Positions 25,144 to 34,793 of a stretch of 64,000 nt of DNA are shown here, piece after piece. The translations under genes were made by a program, and so were the position numbers. Source of the stretch: Cohnella panacarvi Gsoil 349 (GTDB taxonomy: Bacteria > Bacillota > Bacilli > Paenibacillales > Paenibacillaceae); NCBI RefSeq assembly GCF_000515335.1, contig NZ_KI911563.1:15735-79734 (forward strand), in the 5' to 3' direction. Under the pieces are notes generated by a model, which was given only the letters and a program-made list of their open reading frames with translations, was not told where the DNA came from and searched no databases. How positions within the stretch are numbered: position 1 is the first letter of the stretch; every line of letters starts with the position of its first letter.

Positions 25144-25895
25144 TGTACGCCACCTCCGTAAGCGACGAACGCTTCCTCCATCGAGGCCGAACCGGTTGCG
25201 AGCTTCAACTCGTCGGGGCTGCCTGCCGCGATGACTCGGCCGTCCCTGATCATCGCCAGCCTGTCGCATTTGTCCGCCTCGTCCATCACGTGCGTCGTTA
25301 CGAGGACGGTGACGCCTTGCTTGCGCAGTCCGTCCAGCTCCTGCCAGATCGACTTGCGGAGCACGGGATCGATGCCGACGGTCGGCTCATCCAGCACCAG
25401 CACCTCGGGCTCGTGCATCAGAGCGACCGCCAGCGATAGGCGCCGTTTCATCCCTCCGGAGAATAACGCGACTTGCTTTCCGAGCTCCCCCGACAGGTTA
25501 ACGAGCTCGGCAGCTTCATTGATTCTCTTGGCGAGCCCGGCACCCTTCATTCCATACAACGATGCGAAGAAAGCGAGATTCTCCCGGGCGGTGAGCTCGC
25601 CATATAGCGCGTCCGATTGAGCCATGTATCCGATGCGGGCCAGCATGCTTAGCTGCGGCATGGGTTCCCCAAGCAGCTCCACATTACCGGCATTCGGAAC
25701 GTCGAGTCCGGTAATGAGCCGCACAAGCGTCGTTTTCCCCGAACCCGAAGGTCCGAGCAAGCCGAATATTTCGCCTTTGCGGACTTCGAGGCACACTTGA
25801 TCGAGCACGGTACACTTACCGTAAAGTTTGGAAACCCGGTCTACGACAATGCATGGGCCAGCGATTATGCCGGCTTCGGATGCCGAATCGGACAT
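25140..25895 (-). CDS. ABC transporter ATP-binding protein
   Basis: 251 residues. Walker A GPSGSGKTT near residue 44; signature LFSGGMKRRLSLAVAL; Walker B VLVLDEP followed by TVGIDP; H-loop VLVTTHVMDEADKC. The Asp-rich DEP-TVGIDP form belongs to the drug-exporter (DRA/CcmA-like) class that pairs with ABC-2 permeases. First gene of the operon ATPase-permease-TetR, with the promoter and operator just upstream. Confidence 0.95.
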   Translation of the reverse strand: MSDSASEAGIIAGPCIVVDRVSKLYGKCTVLDQVCLEVRKGEIFGLLGPSGSGKTTLVRLITGLDVPNAGNVELLGEPMPQLSMLARIGYMAQSDALYGELTARENLAFFASLYGMKGAGLAKRINEAAELVNLSGELGKQVALFSGGMKRRLSLAVALMHEPEVLVLDEPTVGIDPVLRKSIWQELDGLRKQGVTVLVTTHVMDEADKCDRLAMIRDGRVIAAGSPDELKLATGSASMEEAFVAYGGGVQ

Positions 25896-25918
25896 GCGTC
25901 ATTTCCCCTTTTTCGAAT

Positions 25919-25945
25919 AGTGAGTGATTACTCACTTCCATTATA
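25919..25945 (-). promoter_or_regulatory. Promoter -10 element with TetR-type palindromic operator
   Basis: On the minus strand TATAAT (25,945-25,940) is followed at once by AGTGAGT-AATC-ACTCACT (25,936-25,919), 7-bp arms around 4 bp. The operator would cover the transcription start, a classic repressor position, and the encoded TetR lies in the same operon. The -35 region is weak. Confidence 0.8.
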
Positions 25946-26223
25946 ATCCGGAATGTTAAAAAGTACATAAAAAAGGAATGCGCGCTAACGCATTATTAAC
26001 AAAATCGTGATAGGATGGGCTGTGCGTTCATATCCCGTTCATAATCAAGCGATATACTGAGGCGGAAAATAGCGGGAAGGAGACTTCAGCCGCAAACCGA
26101 CTCCGACTTGAGTCCAGGTATAAATCCGGTCTTGAGCCGTTTTTGCGCGGGAAGCAGACCCGTTATGCTTGTTATGTGATCGACGAGTAGAAAATTATGG
26201 AGTTGGAAGGGGACTATTCTAAA
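25946..26223. other. Intergenic region between divergent ABC and RND exporters
   Basis: This stretch holds a small inverted repeat (AATGCG...CGCATT near 25,977-25,994). Further on, a GC-richer section at about 26,070-26,160 contains several short complementary runs that could fold as a leader of the RND gene. I recognise no known riboswitch, and no gene. Confidence 0.4.
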
Positions 26224-29200
26224 GTGAGGTCTTTTATTCAAGGAGCGTTTCGCAACAAGTCGGCCATTGCCATCTTGATTGTTATGGTGCTTGGTCTTGG
26301 CATTTTCAGTTACTTTAAGCTGCCGATGGAGCTCGTTCCGGAAGCCGATAACCCGCAGGTTACCGTATCGGTCATCGGACCGGGATATGATGCCGCCTCG
26401 ATGGAGCAATCGGTGACGAATCCGCTGGAGCAGGCTCTTGCCGGAATTAAAGGGAAGACGAATACGTTCTCCACGTCGGGAGACGGTTTTTCCCAAGTCA
26501 ATTTAAATTTCGATTCCAGCACGAACATGAAGGAAGCGAAGCTGGAAGTCGAGCGCGCCGTGAACGCCGTTCAGCTTCCGGAGCGCGTATCGCCTCCATA
26601 CGTCGTGCAGTTCAACACTTCGATGATTCCGATCTCGTTCGTCTCCCTGACGTTCAACGACGACGTAACGGAAGCGCAGAAGGAAAAGCTCGAACAGCTT
26701 GTCGGCGATACGTTCCGCGACATCGACGGCGCAGGCGAAGTGCAGCTTTCCGGCAAGACGCTTCCTAAGGTGACGGTTACTCCGGATCTTGCCAAGCTCG
26801 CGGACACAGGCGTACCGCTTCAAGCGTTGTACGGCGTGCTGCAAGGGCGCAGCGCCTCCGCTTCGATCGGCGAGAGCACGATCGACGGCCAGATCGTTAA
26901 CCTGAACGTTCAAGGAACCCTCGACGACGTTGAATCGTTGAAGAAACTGCCGGTAAGCCAAGGCGTCTTACTTAGCGACGTGGCGGAAGTTCGGTTGGTC
27001 GACAATAAAGAAAGCGTGAATCGCATCGATGGTAAAGACGCGCTAATGCTGATCGTCTCTAAGAGCGCCAGCGCAAACGCCGTAAAAGTCGGCGAGGGCG
27101 TGGATAAAGCCATCGAGAAGTTGAACGAGGAAAATAAAGAGATCGACCTGCGCGTCATGATCAGCACTTCCGAGCAAGTCGTTCATTCCGTCAATAGCAT
27201 GATGCGCGAAGTTCTTATGGGCGCGCTGTTCGCGACGATCGTCATTCTGTTGTTCATGCGGAATGTTCGCGCGACGCTCGTCACGATCATCTCGATTCCG
27301 TTATCTCTAGGAATGACTCTTTACATGCTCGACATGTCCGGCATTACGCTGAATATTCTTACGCTGGGCGGCGTCGCGGTTGCGGTCGGACGTCTGGTCG
27401 ATGACAGCATCGTCGTTATCGAGAACATTTTCCGTAGATTGCAGAAAGAAAAGTTTTCCGTCGATATCGTCATCGACGCTACTCGCGAGGTAGCCAGGGC
27501 GATTACCGCTTCCACGTTGACGACCGTCGCGGTGTTCTTGCCGATGGGCTTGCTGCGCGGCAGCCTGCAAGACTTCTTGCTGCCTTTCGCGTTGACGGTC
27601 ACTTACTCGCTGTTATCCTCGTTGCTTGTCGCATTGACCGTCGTTCCGATGCTCAGCGCCAGCGTGTTGAAAAATTCGACGATCAAAGAGCACAATCCGA
27701 GCAAACGGTTCATGAACTTCCTTCGTTGGAATCTTCGCTTCAAATGGGTGCCGATTCTCGTTGCGTTCGTGCTGCTTATCGGTTCGGTCGGAACGTACTT
27801 CTCCATGCCGAAGGGCGCGCTAGACCAATCCAGCGCGGATACGTTGACGATCTCGCTCGAATACAAGCCGGATACGCCGCTTGACCAAGTATTCGAGAAC
27901 GGCAAGAAGCTTGAAGCGTTCCTGATGAGCCAAGAAGAGCAAGAATGGGTTAACATGTCGATGGGCAACAGTGCCGATGCCGCCAAATACGGCGGCGTTC
28001 AATCGCCGACGCTCGTATCCTATATGGTCCAGATCAAAGACGGCGAGGATGCGGAGAATATTATCAACGCGGTTAATGCAGAACGCGCTAACTACCCAGG
28101 CGCCGATCTGACCGCGGGAGCCGGAAACTTCATGGGCGGCAGCAGCACGCAAGTGTTCGTCGACGTCACCGGCAACGATCTCGAGCAAATCTCGAAGACG
28201 TCCGAAGAAGTCATCGCGGCCATCAAACCGATCAAAGACGTACTGAAAGTCGAAAGCAATCAAGATGAGAAGAAGACGAGTTACACGCTCAGAGTCGATC
28301 CGTCCCAAGCGAAAGCGGGAGATATATCCGCGCAATTGCAAGGCATGTTGAATCCGGTGCCGATCGGTACGATCAACAGCGGCGGTCAAATCTTGTCGGT
28401 CGTATTGGATCCAGTGCTTAAACCGCAATCCGAGACCGACCTTGCCAATCTGACCGTTATGACGGACGAAGGTCCTAAACCGGTTTCCAGCATCGCAGAA
28501 TGGGTCAAAGAAGAGAAGTCTACGCAGTTCTTCCATAAAGACGGCAAAAGCTATGTCCGCGTAACCGCAACGGTCGAACCGTCCCAGTTGTCGATCGTCG
28601 GCGCGAAAATTAGCACGGAAATGAATAAAATTACGCCGCCGGAGGGCATTAAGCTTAACGTTGGCGGCGCGCAAGCCGATCAGGCGGCAGATTTCATCGA
28701 TCTGTTCATCATGGGTCTAGTCGGTATCGCAGTCGCTTACTTGATCATGGTCGTTACGTTCAAGACGCTCCGCGCTCCGCTCGCGGCGCTGTCCACGATC
28801 TTGTTCGTTCCGATCGGCGCGGTGCTTGGTCTATTGATCGCCGATATTACGCCGGACTTTACCGCGATCTTCGGTGTTGTCATGCTGATTGGCGTCGTAG
28901 TCACGAACGCAATCGTGTTGCTTGACCGCGTAAGACAGAACGAAACGAGCGGCATGACGATTCGCGAATCCCTTATCGAAGCGGCCGGAACCCGGATGCG
29001 TCCGATCCTCATGACCGCAATCGCGACGATCTGCGCCATGCTTCCGCTCGTGTTCGGCACGTCGGATAGCGGCAGCATCGTATCCCAAAGCCTTGCCATC
29101 GTCGTCATCGGCGGCTTGGCGGTCGCTACGCTGCTTACGCTCGTCATCGTACCTTGTATCTATGAATTGCTGTTCTTCCGCAAATCCGCGAAACAACGCA

Positions 29201-29235
29201 AAACGGCGGCTAACCAAGCTACTGCGGCAGCATAA
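26224..29235 (+). CDS. RND-family efflux transporter (SwrC/AcrB-like)
   Basis: About 1,003 residues with the RND layout: span 1 (IAILIVMVLGLGIFSYFKLP), a periplasmic-type porter loop, spans 2-6 with GVAVAVGRLVDDSIVVIENI carrying the paired Asp of the proton relay, then a repeat in the C-terminal half. LPMELVPEADNPQVTV is the hallmark start of Gram-positive SwrC-type proteins. GTG 26,224 fits family starts (MRSFIQGAFRNK) with GGAAGGGG 11 nt upstream; the upstream in-frame ATG lacks a site. No membrane-fusion partner gene is adjacent. Likely exports surfactants, lipids or peptides. Confidence 0.93.
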   Translation: MRSFIQGAFRNKSAIAILIVMVLGLGIFSYFKLPMELVPEADNPQVTVSVIGPGYDAASMEQSVTNPLEQALAGIKGKTNTFSTSGDGFSQVNLNFDSSTNMKEAKLEVERAVNAVQLPERVSPPYVVQFNTSMIPISFVSLTFNDDVTEAQKEKLEQLVGDTFRDIDGAGEVQLSGKTLPKVTVTPDLAKLADTGVPLQALYGVLQGRSASASIGESTIDGQIVNLNVQGTLDDVESLKKLPVSQGVLLSDVAEVRLVDNKESVNRIDGKDALMLIVSKSASANAVKVGEGVDKAIEKLNEENKEIDLRVMISTSEQVVHSVNSMMREVLMGALFATIVILLFMRNVRATLVTIISIPLSLGMTLYMLDMSGITLNILTLGGVAVAVGRLVDDSIVVIENIFRRLQKEKFSVDIVIDATREVARAITASTLTTVAVFLPMGLLRGSLQDFLLPFALTVTYSLLSSLLVALTVVPMLSASVLKNSTIKEHNPSKRFMNFLRWNLRFKWVPILVAFVLLIGSVGTYFSMPKGALDQSSADTLTISLEYKPDTPLDQVFENGKKLEAFLMSQEEQEWVNMSMGNSADAAKYGGVQSPTLVSYMVQIKDGEDAENIINAVNAERANYPGADLTAGAGNFMGGSSTQVFVDVTGNDLEQISKTSEEVIAAIKPIKDVLKVESNQDEKKTSYTLRVDPSQAKAGDISAQLQGMLNPVPIGTINSGGQILSVVLDPVLKPQSETDLANLTVMTDEGPKPVSSIAEWVKEEKSTQFFHKDGKSYVRVTATVEPSQLSIVGAKISTEMNKITPPEGIKLNVGGAQADQAADFIDLFIMGLVGIAVAYLIMVVTFKTLRAPLAALSTILFVPIGAVLGLLIADITPDFTAIFGVVMLIGVVVTNAIVLLDRVRQNETSGMTIRESLIEAAGTRMRPILMTAIATICAMLPLVFGTSDSGSIVSQSLAIVVIGGLAVATLLTLVIVPCIYELLFFRKSAKQRKTAANQATAAA

Positions 29236-29251
29236 GCACACCGAGTATGAG

Positions 29252-29300
29252 AAGGGGGTGTCCCCAAAGTCATTAGAAATGACTTTGGAGACACCCCCTT
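29252..29300. terminator. Strong bidirectional terminator
   Basis: AAGGGGGTGTC and GACACCCCCTT are the outer arms of a 23-bp stem with one mismatch, around an AGA loop. It lies between the RND gene and the convergent YktB-like gene. Confidence 0.92.
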
Positions 29301-29351
29301 AATCTTTAATCGGTGCGAGGTTTACAGAACATGTAATTTTTTTCCGTTTAG

Positions 29352-30002
29352 TTAGGCCATGGCCATTCGATACAGCGGCATAAGCTTCGCGAACGTCTGC
29401 TCCGCCAGTTTCACGAACGCTTCTCCGTCCATGCGCATGGCTTCGTCGCGCTGAATATGGATGCCGCAAGTCAGCTCCGCGGCTTTGAACGTCTTAAGGC
29501 GCACGAACAATTCGGAGAGTTCCTCGTCGCTTAGGCTCTCGTGCGGCAGTCCTTCGGGAACCATATGGTCCTTCGACCATACGAAGCCGCTCGGCACGGA
29601 CCGGCGAACGGAAGCGAGCTCGGCAAGCGCGCGATCCGAGAATTCGGCCTTGCGCGGGCACTCGTAGATGATGGCGAATTGAATGAATGCATGCGTCGAC
29701 CAAAGGCCGATTTGAAAATGAGGATAAGCCTTGTAGCCGCGTTTGTTATTGGCGTACGCGACCCAGGTGTCGCTCGGCGGGTTGATGGTTCGCCTTGCAT
29801 GTTTGGCTACATGCGGGAACATCGTCTCCCCGCACAACTTGCTTAAATAATCGGAAAGTCGATCGCCAAGCTGGTGCAGCTTAGGCCGCACGGTCTCGAT
29901 TAACGCGTTCATGCGCGGTTCCAGACCCTCGATCTCGAACACGGCGAAATCTTCATTCGTAAATCCCGTAAAAGGGGACGTTGCGGTTGTCGGTTGGCTC
30001 AT
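29352..30002 (-). CDS. YktB-like protein (DUF1054/UPF0637)
   Basis: 216 residues, as expected for the family. Core reads FTGFTNEDFAVFEIEGLEPR, FPHVAKHARRTINPP, TWVAYANNKRGYKAYPHFQI, GLWSTHAFIQFAIIYE. The fold of B. subtilis YktB relatives is known but the function is not. AAGGAG is 11 nt before the ATG. Likely monocistronic. Confidence 0.9.
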   Translation of the reverse strand: MSQPTTATSPFTGFTNEDFAVFEIEGLEPRMNALIETVRPKLHQLGDRLSDYLSKLCGETMFPHVAKHARRTINPPSDTWVAYANNKRGYKAYPHFQIGLWSTHAFIQFAIIYECPRKAEFSDRALAELASVRRSVPSGFVWSKDHMVPEGLPHESLSDEELSELFVRLKTFKAAELTCGIHIQRDEAMRMDGEAFVKLAEQTFAKLMPLYRMAMA

Positions 30003-30254
30003 CTGACCGGCTTCTCCTTACCTTATCTCGAATAGTTGGGCAATAACATGGAATATATTATATCACTCCATCCAACGCCATGGTAACCGTTCCAGCCGTT
30101 CTCCATACCGGTTAAAATTGGTCGCCCTGCCGCTCGAAAATAGTCAAGAAACCAAGTTGCCATAACATAAGATGGAGTATAAGATATAACTAAGAAAGAA
30201 TATTCAGACAATTCGGTCAACAACTCAAACCGCGCGATGAACGCAGGAGGGGGG

Positions 30255-30860
30255 ATGGCCGTGAACCGCAGTCACGAAGTGGAATATTGCAACCTCGAGC
30301 TTCGATTCGATCGCCGCCAGATCCAGAATCTCATCCGCGAACTCATCCAGGAAGGGTACTCGCTGTATTGGAACGAGAACGATCATCTGTTCATCGTGTC
30401 CGTGCGAACCGGACGTAAGCTGCTGAAGCTGAAGTTCCAGCGGGTGCTTAATCGCTATAAGATGATCGGCGATTACTTGGTCAAAGACGAGAAGCTGGCG
30501 CAGTGGATCGAAAAGCTCATTGGCGAAACCCGCGGTCACGCCATTGTGAAGAGATTCCGCGACCGTCAAGTGCTTAGCATTGAGAACATTATGTTCGGCG
30601 AAATTATCCGTCTCGTGGAGGTGTCCGGCATGGAACATCGGATTATTTATCAGAAAAGGCCTCAAATCACGATCGAAGACATGGTCCAGGCGTTCAGATC
30701 GAAGCGGGCCGAGCATCGTGCGGGCGTCTTACGTTTAGAAATCGACTATGAGCTGGCCGTGCTTCATGAAGCGTTAGCGGAAGGGCGCGCGGAAGATGCG
30801 GAGACATCCAAGGAAAAGCTGAGAGCGATGCGCGTCGAGATGCTATTGTTGGAGCTGTGA
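30255..30860 (+). CDS. Conserved hypothetical protein, unknown function
   Basis: About 201 residues (MAVNRSHEVEYCNLELRFDR). Start could also be GTG 30,261; AGGAGG lies at 30,245-30,250, giving spacings of 4 and 10 nt. Alpha/beta composition, with HAIVKRFRDRQVLSIENIMF, then GEIIRLVEVSGMEHRIIYQK and a long C-terminal helix pair. It faintly resembles short Paenibacillus proteins annotated as non-ribosomal peptide synthetase modules, a name I would not trust. No membrane span or signal peptide; cytoplasmic. Confidence 0.65.
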   Translation: MAVNRSHEVEYCNLELRFDRRQIQNLIRELIQEGYSLYWNENDHLFIVSVRTGRKLLKLKFQRVLNRYKMIGDYLVKDEKLAQWIEKLIGETRGHAIVKRFRDRQVLSIENIMFGEIIRLVEVSGMEHRIIYQKRPQITIEDMVQAFRSKRAEHRAGVLRLEIDYELAVLHEALAEGRAEDAETSKEKLRAMRVEMLLLEL

Positions 30861-30876
30861 CGAGTTTGCCGATATC

Positions 30877-30928
30877 AAAGAGGTTGTCCCAATGGTCGAT
30901 CCGACCGAGGGACGCCTCTTTCGTTTTT
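30877..30928 (+). terminator. Terminator of the hypothetical gene
   Basis: AAAGAGG...GTCCC pairs with GGGAC...CCTCTTT, and a T-rich tail (CGTTTTT) follows. Confidence 0.8.
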
Positions 30929-31233
30929 ATCGGTGAGATCGAGTTACTGGAACGCAAGTGGCGGCGATGCACGAAATAGCGCGATGACTGATCGATATCA
31001 ACTAGGCGCCAACGCGGCATCATCGCCCGACACTAACTGTATGAATGGCAGGTATTCCAATCGCTGGGATACTCCTTGACCTGTGAACGGTACGAAGTGT
31101 AGTTATTTTGTAGAAGATGAGAGTTCTGACGGTTTCGGAGATAATGAGATGCATTCGATGCAGTTATTCAGTAGAAAAAGGTCGATTTTATGATAACGAA
31201 CTGTACTCCGTGCAGTTGAGGCGGAAATCTGCG
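30929..31233. repeat. Intergenic repeats with TG(T/C)AGTTATT core
   Basis: Cores at 31,099 (TGTAGTTATT), 31,159 (TGCAGTTATT) and 31,211 (TGCAGTTGAG), spaced 60 and 52 nt, each followed by GTAGA- or GCGGA-like sequence. The core is the reverse complement of AATAACTGCA at 23.2 kb, so both regions appear to hold the same dispersed family in opposite orientation. No gene is visible here. Confidence 0.6.
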
Positions 31234-31275
31234 AAATGGTGGCACAGGGATAGTCCCCCTGTAGCCACCATTTTT
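31234..31275. terminator. Hairpin downstream of the collagen-like gene
   Basis: AAATGGTGGC (31,234-31,243) pairs with GCCACCATTT (31,264-31,273), with inner CAGGG/CCCTG. The T-run is better on the plus strand, but it is the only terminator candidate for the minus-strand collagen-like gene. Confidence 0.65.
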
Positions 31276-31300
31276 ATAAAATGATCGATTTTCTTTTAAG

Positions 31301-32458
31301 TTAACAAATTCGCTTGATAACGATCGAAGCGCTGACGACGGGCGTGCATCCGTCGACTTCGTTTTTCAACTCGGCGTCCTTGTTGTCGTCGATGCGATTC
31401 AGCGATAGGATTCCTTCTTCAAGATCGGTAACGACCTGTCCTTGGTAAGGCGCTTTGCCTTCTTCCGAGCCGTAATTGCTGCATAGAATGAACATCGTGC
31501 CGCACGGCTCGTGTTTCTCGCGGGCGCATTGAGGGCAGCGGGAATGGTGCTTGCCGTGGCGGCAGTGATCTTCGTGACGGTCTTGATGCTTATGATCGGC
31601 ATGCTCGTGGTCCTTACGGGGCGTGAAGAACAATCCGAACGCGGTTTTGTCTTTGTCCGGGAACACCTCCCAGCTGATCTCGTACGTGCCTTTCTTGTTG
31701 ATTTTCATGCATGACGGCGATTCTAACTCCACCGCTTTGCCATGTACGAGCTCATGCGTGAAAGCAACGGCTCCGCCGGGATGTCCGGGTTTCGTGGCGC
31801 CTTTAATGCATTGATGGTTCGTGCTGCAGAAGAAAGCGATATCGCGTTTGCAATCTTTGCCTTTAGGTCCGCGCTTGCCTCTCTTTCCTTCAGGCCCCCG
31901 AGGTCCTTGAGGCCCTTGGGCCCCTTGAGGTCCTTGATGTCCTTGGGGTCCTTGAGGCCCTTGAGGCCCTTGAGGTCCTTGAGGTCCTTGAGGTCCTTGA
32001 GGTCCTTGAGGTCCTTGAGGTCCTTGAGGTCCTTGAGGTCCTTGAGGTCCTTGAGGTCCTTCGGGTCCTTGGAATCCTCTCGGCCCGCGAGCTCCTTGCG
32101 ATCCGGAGGGTCCCGCCTGTCCGGGAGTGCCTGTCGTTTGGATGATCCTCGATTTTACCCGTCTCACGACTTTTGTTCTTCTTTTTCTTACGATGGGCAT
32201 TTTAGGGCATACAGCCGCCGCGCGGCGGGTTTTCCGTTTTTTCTTGCAGACGGTGATGCCTTTCTTGACGCAATGAATCGGCCGAGGTTTACGCGGTTGA
32301 ACCGAAGGCGTCACACAGATCGTCTTTACTACCGTCGTTTGATTCGTCGCGTGAATCGTCGGTTTCGCGATGAATAGCGTCTTTTTGTTCGCAAAGAAGA
32401 CTGTCGATTTCCGTTTAGCGACGCTGCCTAACTTCTTCATGGCCCGTTGATCGATCAA
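31301..32458 (-). CDS. Collagen-like spore-surface protein with His/Cys-rich insert
   Basis: 385 residues from a TTG start, GGGAGG 9 nt upstream. Residues 1-108 are strongly basic ([31 protein letters not shown]) with four cysteines. Residues 109-200 are about 30 G-x-y triplets, mostly GPQ, encoded by near-perfect 9-bp DNA repeats. The rest resembles the BclA/C1q-like globular head ([21 protein letters not shown], ending [10 protein letters not shown]) but is interrupted by [16 protein letters not shown], then [12 protein letters not shown], a likely metal-binding loop. Collagen-like trimers with such heads form hair-like layers on Bacillus spores. No signal peptide, consistent with assembly from the mother cell. 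Confidence 0.88.
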   Translation of the reverse strand: MIDQRAMKKLGSVAKRKSTVFFANKKTLFIAKPTIHATNQTTVVKTICVTPSVQPRKPRPIHCVKKGITVCKKKRKTRRAAAVCPKMPIVRKRRTKVVRRVKSRIIQTTGTPGQAGPSGSQGARGPRGFQGPEGPQGPQGPQGPQGPQGPQGPQGPQGPQGPQGPQGPQGPQGHQGPQGAQGPQGPRGPEGKRGKRGPKGKDCKRDIAFFCSTNHQCIKGATKPGHPGGAVAFTHELVHGKAVELESPSCMKINKKGTYEISWEVFPDKDKTAFGLFFTPRKDHEHADHKHQDRHEDHCRHGKHHSRCPQCAREKHEPCGTMFILCSNYGSEEGKAPYQGQVVTDLEEGILSLNRIDDNKDAELKNEVDGCTPVVSASIVIKRIC

Positions 32459-32597
32459 GCATAGACACCTCCCTATAGATTGACTATATATTACGCCGGG
32501 CTAGGGTAAGGAGGATGTACCTATACCTAGCAGTCTAGTAGATGAACATCTATTTATCGTGGAAAAGGGCAAGAGCGGAATCTTTCGGCCGAACGAC

Positions 32598-32646
32598 AAA
32601 AACGGCCCCCGATGTCTCCCGGTTAGGGAGGTCGAGGGCCGTTTTT
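32598..32646. terminator. Terminator of the yceI-like gene
   Basis: AAAAACGGCCC and GGGCCGTTTTT arms, with an inner TCCC/GGGA pairing. It works for the minus-strand YceI gene. Confidence 0.88.
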
Positions 32647-32664
32647 GCTTGAAGAACCTTACGA

Positions 32665-33195
32665 TTAAGCCTGCGCGAATTCGAGCTCGATGTGAACTTT
32701 GATCGCGTCGCCGACGAGGAAACCGCCGGTCTCAAGCGCCGCGTTCCAAGTCAGGCCGAACTCGGAGCGGTTAATGACGCCGTCCGCGACGACGCCGAAT
32801 TTCACGTTGCCCCATGGATCCTTCGCCGGTCCGGAAATTTCCGTGTTCAGCGTCACGGACTTCGTTACGCCAAGAATCGTCAGATCGCCGGTCAACGCGT
32901 AATCGTCGCCGCCCTTGGAGACAAGGGAAGTTTTCTTGAACGTGATTTGCGGGAACTGCTCGGCGTTGAAGAAATCGGGGGATTTCAGGTGTCCGTCGCG
33001 TCCGGCGTCCTTCGTGTCGATGCTGTTTACGTCGATCGTCAGCGTCGCGTCCAAGCTTGCCAGGTCGGCTGCGTCCGCCGTTACGCTCGCGTCGAATTCG
33101 GTGAAGCTTCCACGTACGTTCGTAATCATCATGTGTCTAACGCTGAACGTAATGCCGCTGTGCGATTTATCCAAGTTCCAATTATTTGCTGCCAT
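32665..33195 (-). CDS. YceI-family lipid-binding protein
   Basis: 176 residues. Family signatures: NWNLDKSHSGITFSVRHMMI, VRGSFTEFDASV, SPDFFNAEQFPQITFKKTSL, LTGDLTILGVTKSVTL, NRSEFGLTW. YceI proteins are beta-barrel lipocalin-like carriers of isoprenoid-type ligands. No signal peptide, so cytoplasmic as in other Bacilli. GGAG is 11 nt before the ATG. Single-gene unit. Confidence 0.93.
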   Translation of the reverse strand: MAANNWNLDKSHSGITFSVRHMMITNVRGSFTEFDASVTADAADLASLDATLTIDVNSIDTKDAGRDGHLKSPDFFNAEQFPQITFKKTSLVSKGGDDYALTGDLTILGVTKSVTLNTEISGPAKDPWGNVKFGVVADGVINRSEFGLTWNAALETGGFLVGDAIKVHIELEFAQA

Positions 33196-33293
33196 CTGTC
33201 ATCCATCTCCCTATACGTTTTATAGTTACTATTAAACAGTAAGTTAATTAAAAATGCAAGCACTAAGTTGCAACATTATAAAGTAAAAGATGG

Positions 33294-33322
33294 TTTTCAT
33301 ATCGGCTTAAAAAGAGTACAAT
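33294..33322 (+). promoter_or_regulatory. Possible sigma-A promoter of gnd
   Basis: TTTTCA (33,294-33,299), 17 nt, TACAAT (33,317-33,322), 47 nt before the gnd ATG. The -35 is weak; the -10 is good. Confidence 0.4.
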
Positions 33323-33368
33323 AGGGTTATTGTGTAAAAAAAACGTGTTAAAAGGATGAAGAGAAACC

Positions 33369-34784
33369 ATGACCACTGCAAACATCGGCGTCGTCGGTAT
33401 GGCCGTAATGGGACGCAACCTCGCACTTAACATTGAAAGCCGCGGTTACGCTGTAGCGGTCTACAACCGTTCCGCGGACAAAACGCACGACTTGCTGAAT
33501 ACGGACGGCAAAGGCAAAAACTTGGTCGGCACGTACTCCGTAGAAGAGTTCGTCAATTCCTTGGAGAAGCCGCGCAAAATCCTGATCATGGTACAAGCCG
33601 GCGCAGGCACGGACGCGACGATCGAGTCGCTCTTGCCTTATCTCGACAAAGGCGACATCATCATCGACGGCGGCAACGCGTATTTCCCTGACACGCAACG
33701 CCGCAGCCGCGAACTGACGGCCAAAGGCTTTAACTTCATCGGCACCGGCGTATCCGGCGGCGAAGAAGGCGCGCTGAAAGGCCCGTCCATCATGCCGGGC
33801 GGACCTGAAGAGGCTTATCGTCTCGTCGAGCCGATTTTGACGGGCATCTCCGCGAAAGTCGGCGGCGACCCATGCTGCACGTACATCGGACCGGACGGCG
33901 CAGGCCACTACGTGAAGATGGTCCACAACGGCATCGAGTACGGCGATATGCAACTGATCTGTGAAGCCTACCAATTGCTGAAGGACGTTCTTGGCGTGTC
34001 CACGGACGAGCTTCATGAAATTTTCAAAGAATGGAACAAAGGCGAGCTCGACAGCTACCTGATTGAGATCACGACCGATATTTTCGCGGAGAAGGATCCG
34101 GAGACCGGCAAACCGATGGTCGACGTCATTCTCGACGCTGCCGGACAGAAGGGCACGGGCAAATGGACGAGCCAAAGCGCGCTCGACCTGGGCGTTCCGT
34201 TATCCATCATTACGGAATCCGTGTTCGCTCGCTTCCTGTCCGCGATGAAAGAAGAGCGCGTAGCGGCCAGCAAGCTGCTGAGCGGTCCTAAGACGAAGCC
34301 TTTCCAAGGCGACAAGAAAGCGTTCATCGAGAGCGTGCGCAAAGCGCTGTTCGCGAGCAAAATTTGCTCTTACGCGCAAGGCTTCGCGCAAATGCGCGCA
34401 GCTTCCGAAGAGTACGGCTGGAACTTGCGTTACGGCGATATCGCCATGATCTTCCGCGGCGGCTGCATTATCCGCGCCCGCTTCCTTCAGAACATCAAAG
34501 ACGCCTATGACCGCGACCCGCAGCTTCGCAACCTGCTGCTGGACGAATACTTCAAAGGCGTCGTGGAATCGTATCAAGACGCATGGCGCGAAGTCGTATC
34601 GGCGGCCGTCGCGTACGGCATTCCGGTACCGTCGTTCGCCAGCGCGATCGCCTACTACGACAGCTACCGTTCGGCACGTCTGCCGGCGAACCTGCTGCAA
34701 GCGCAACGCGACTACTTCGGCGCTCACACGTTCAAACGCGTGGACAAAGAAGGCACGTTCCACCACAACTGGCTTAATGGTTAA
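33369..34784 (+). CDS. gnd: 6-phosphogluconate dehydrogenase, decarboxylating (NADP+)
   Basis: 471 residues, standard for the long-chain GndA type. Oxidative pentose phosphate step: 6-phosphogluconate to ribulose-5-phosphate, CO2 and NADPH. The Rossmann motif is [20 protein letters not shown] with VYNRS (Arg/Ser at the NADP phosphate position). Catalytic region: [20 protein letters not shown] (serine/gly loop), [14 protein letters not shown] (Lys, His, Asn), and the C-terminal [12 protein letters not shown] and [15 protein letters not shown]. Monocistronic by spacing. No partner pentose genes nearby. Confidence 0.98.
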   Translation: MTTANIGVVGMAVMGRNLALNIESRGYAVAVYNRSADKTHDLLNTDGKGKNLVGTYSVEEFVNSLEKPRKILIMVQAGAGTDATIESLLPYLDKGDIIIDGGNAYFPDTQRRSRELTAKGFNFIGTGVSGGEEGALKGPSIMPGGPEEAYRLVEPILTGISAKVGGDPCCTYIGPDGAGHYVKMVHNGIEYGDMQLICEAYQLLKDVLGVSTDELHEIFKEWNKGELDSYLIEITTDIFAEKDPETGKPMVDVILDAAGQKGTGKWTSQSALDLGVPLSIITESVFARFLSAMKEERVAASKLLSGPKTKPFQGDKKAFIESVRKALFASKICSYAQGFAQMRAASEEYGWNLRYGDIAMIFRGGCIIRARFLQNIKDAYDRDPQLRNLLLDEYFKGVVESYQDAWREVVSAAVAYGIPVPSFASAIAYYDSYRSARLPANLLQAQRDYFGAHTFKRVDKEGTFHHNWLNG

Positions 34785-34793
34785 TTAGATTTT

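Noticed and set aside
30023-30223. 66-codon minus-strand open frame in the gap beside the YktB-like gene
   Set aside because: The composition is plausible for protein and it may be a gene remnant, but there is no ribosome site and no recognisable family; not supported as a gene.
31742-32377. 211-codon open frame opposite the collagen-like gene, Leu/Arg/Ser-rich
   Set aside because: It is the antisense reading of the GPQ repeats; low complexity, with no ribosome site or family features.
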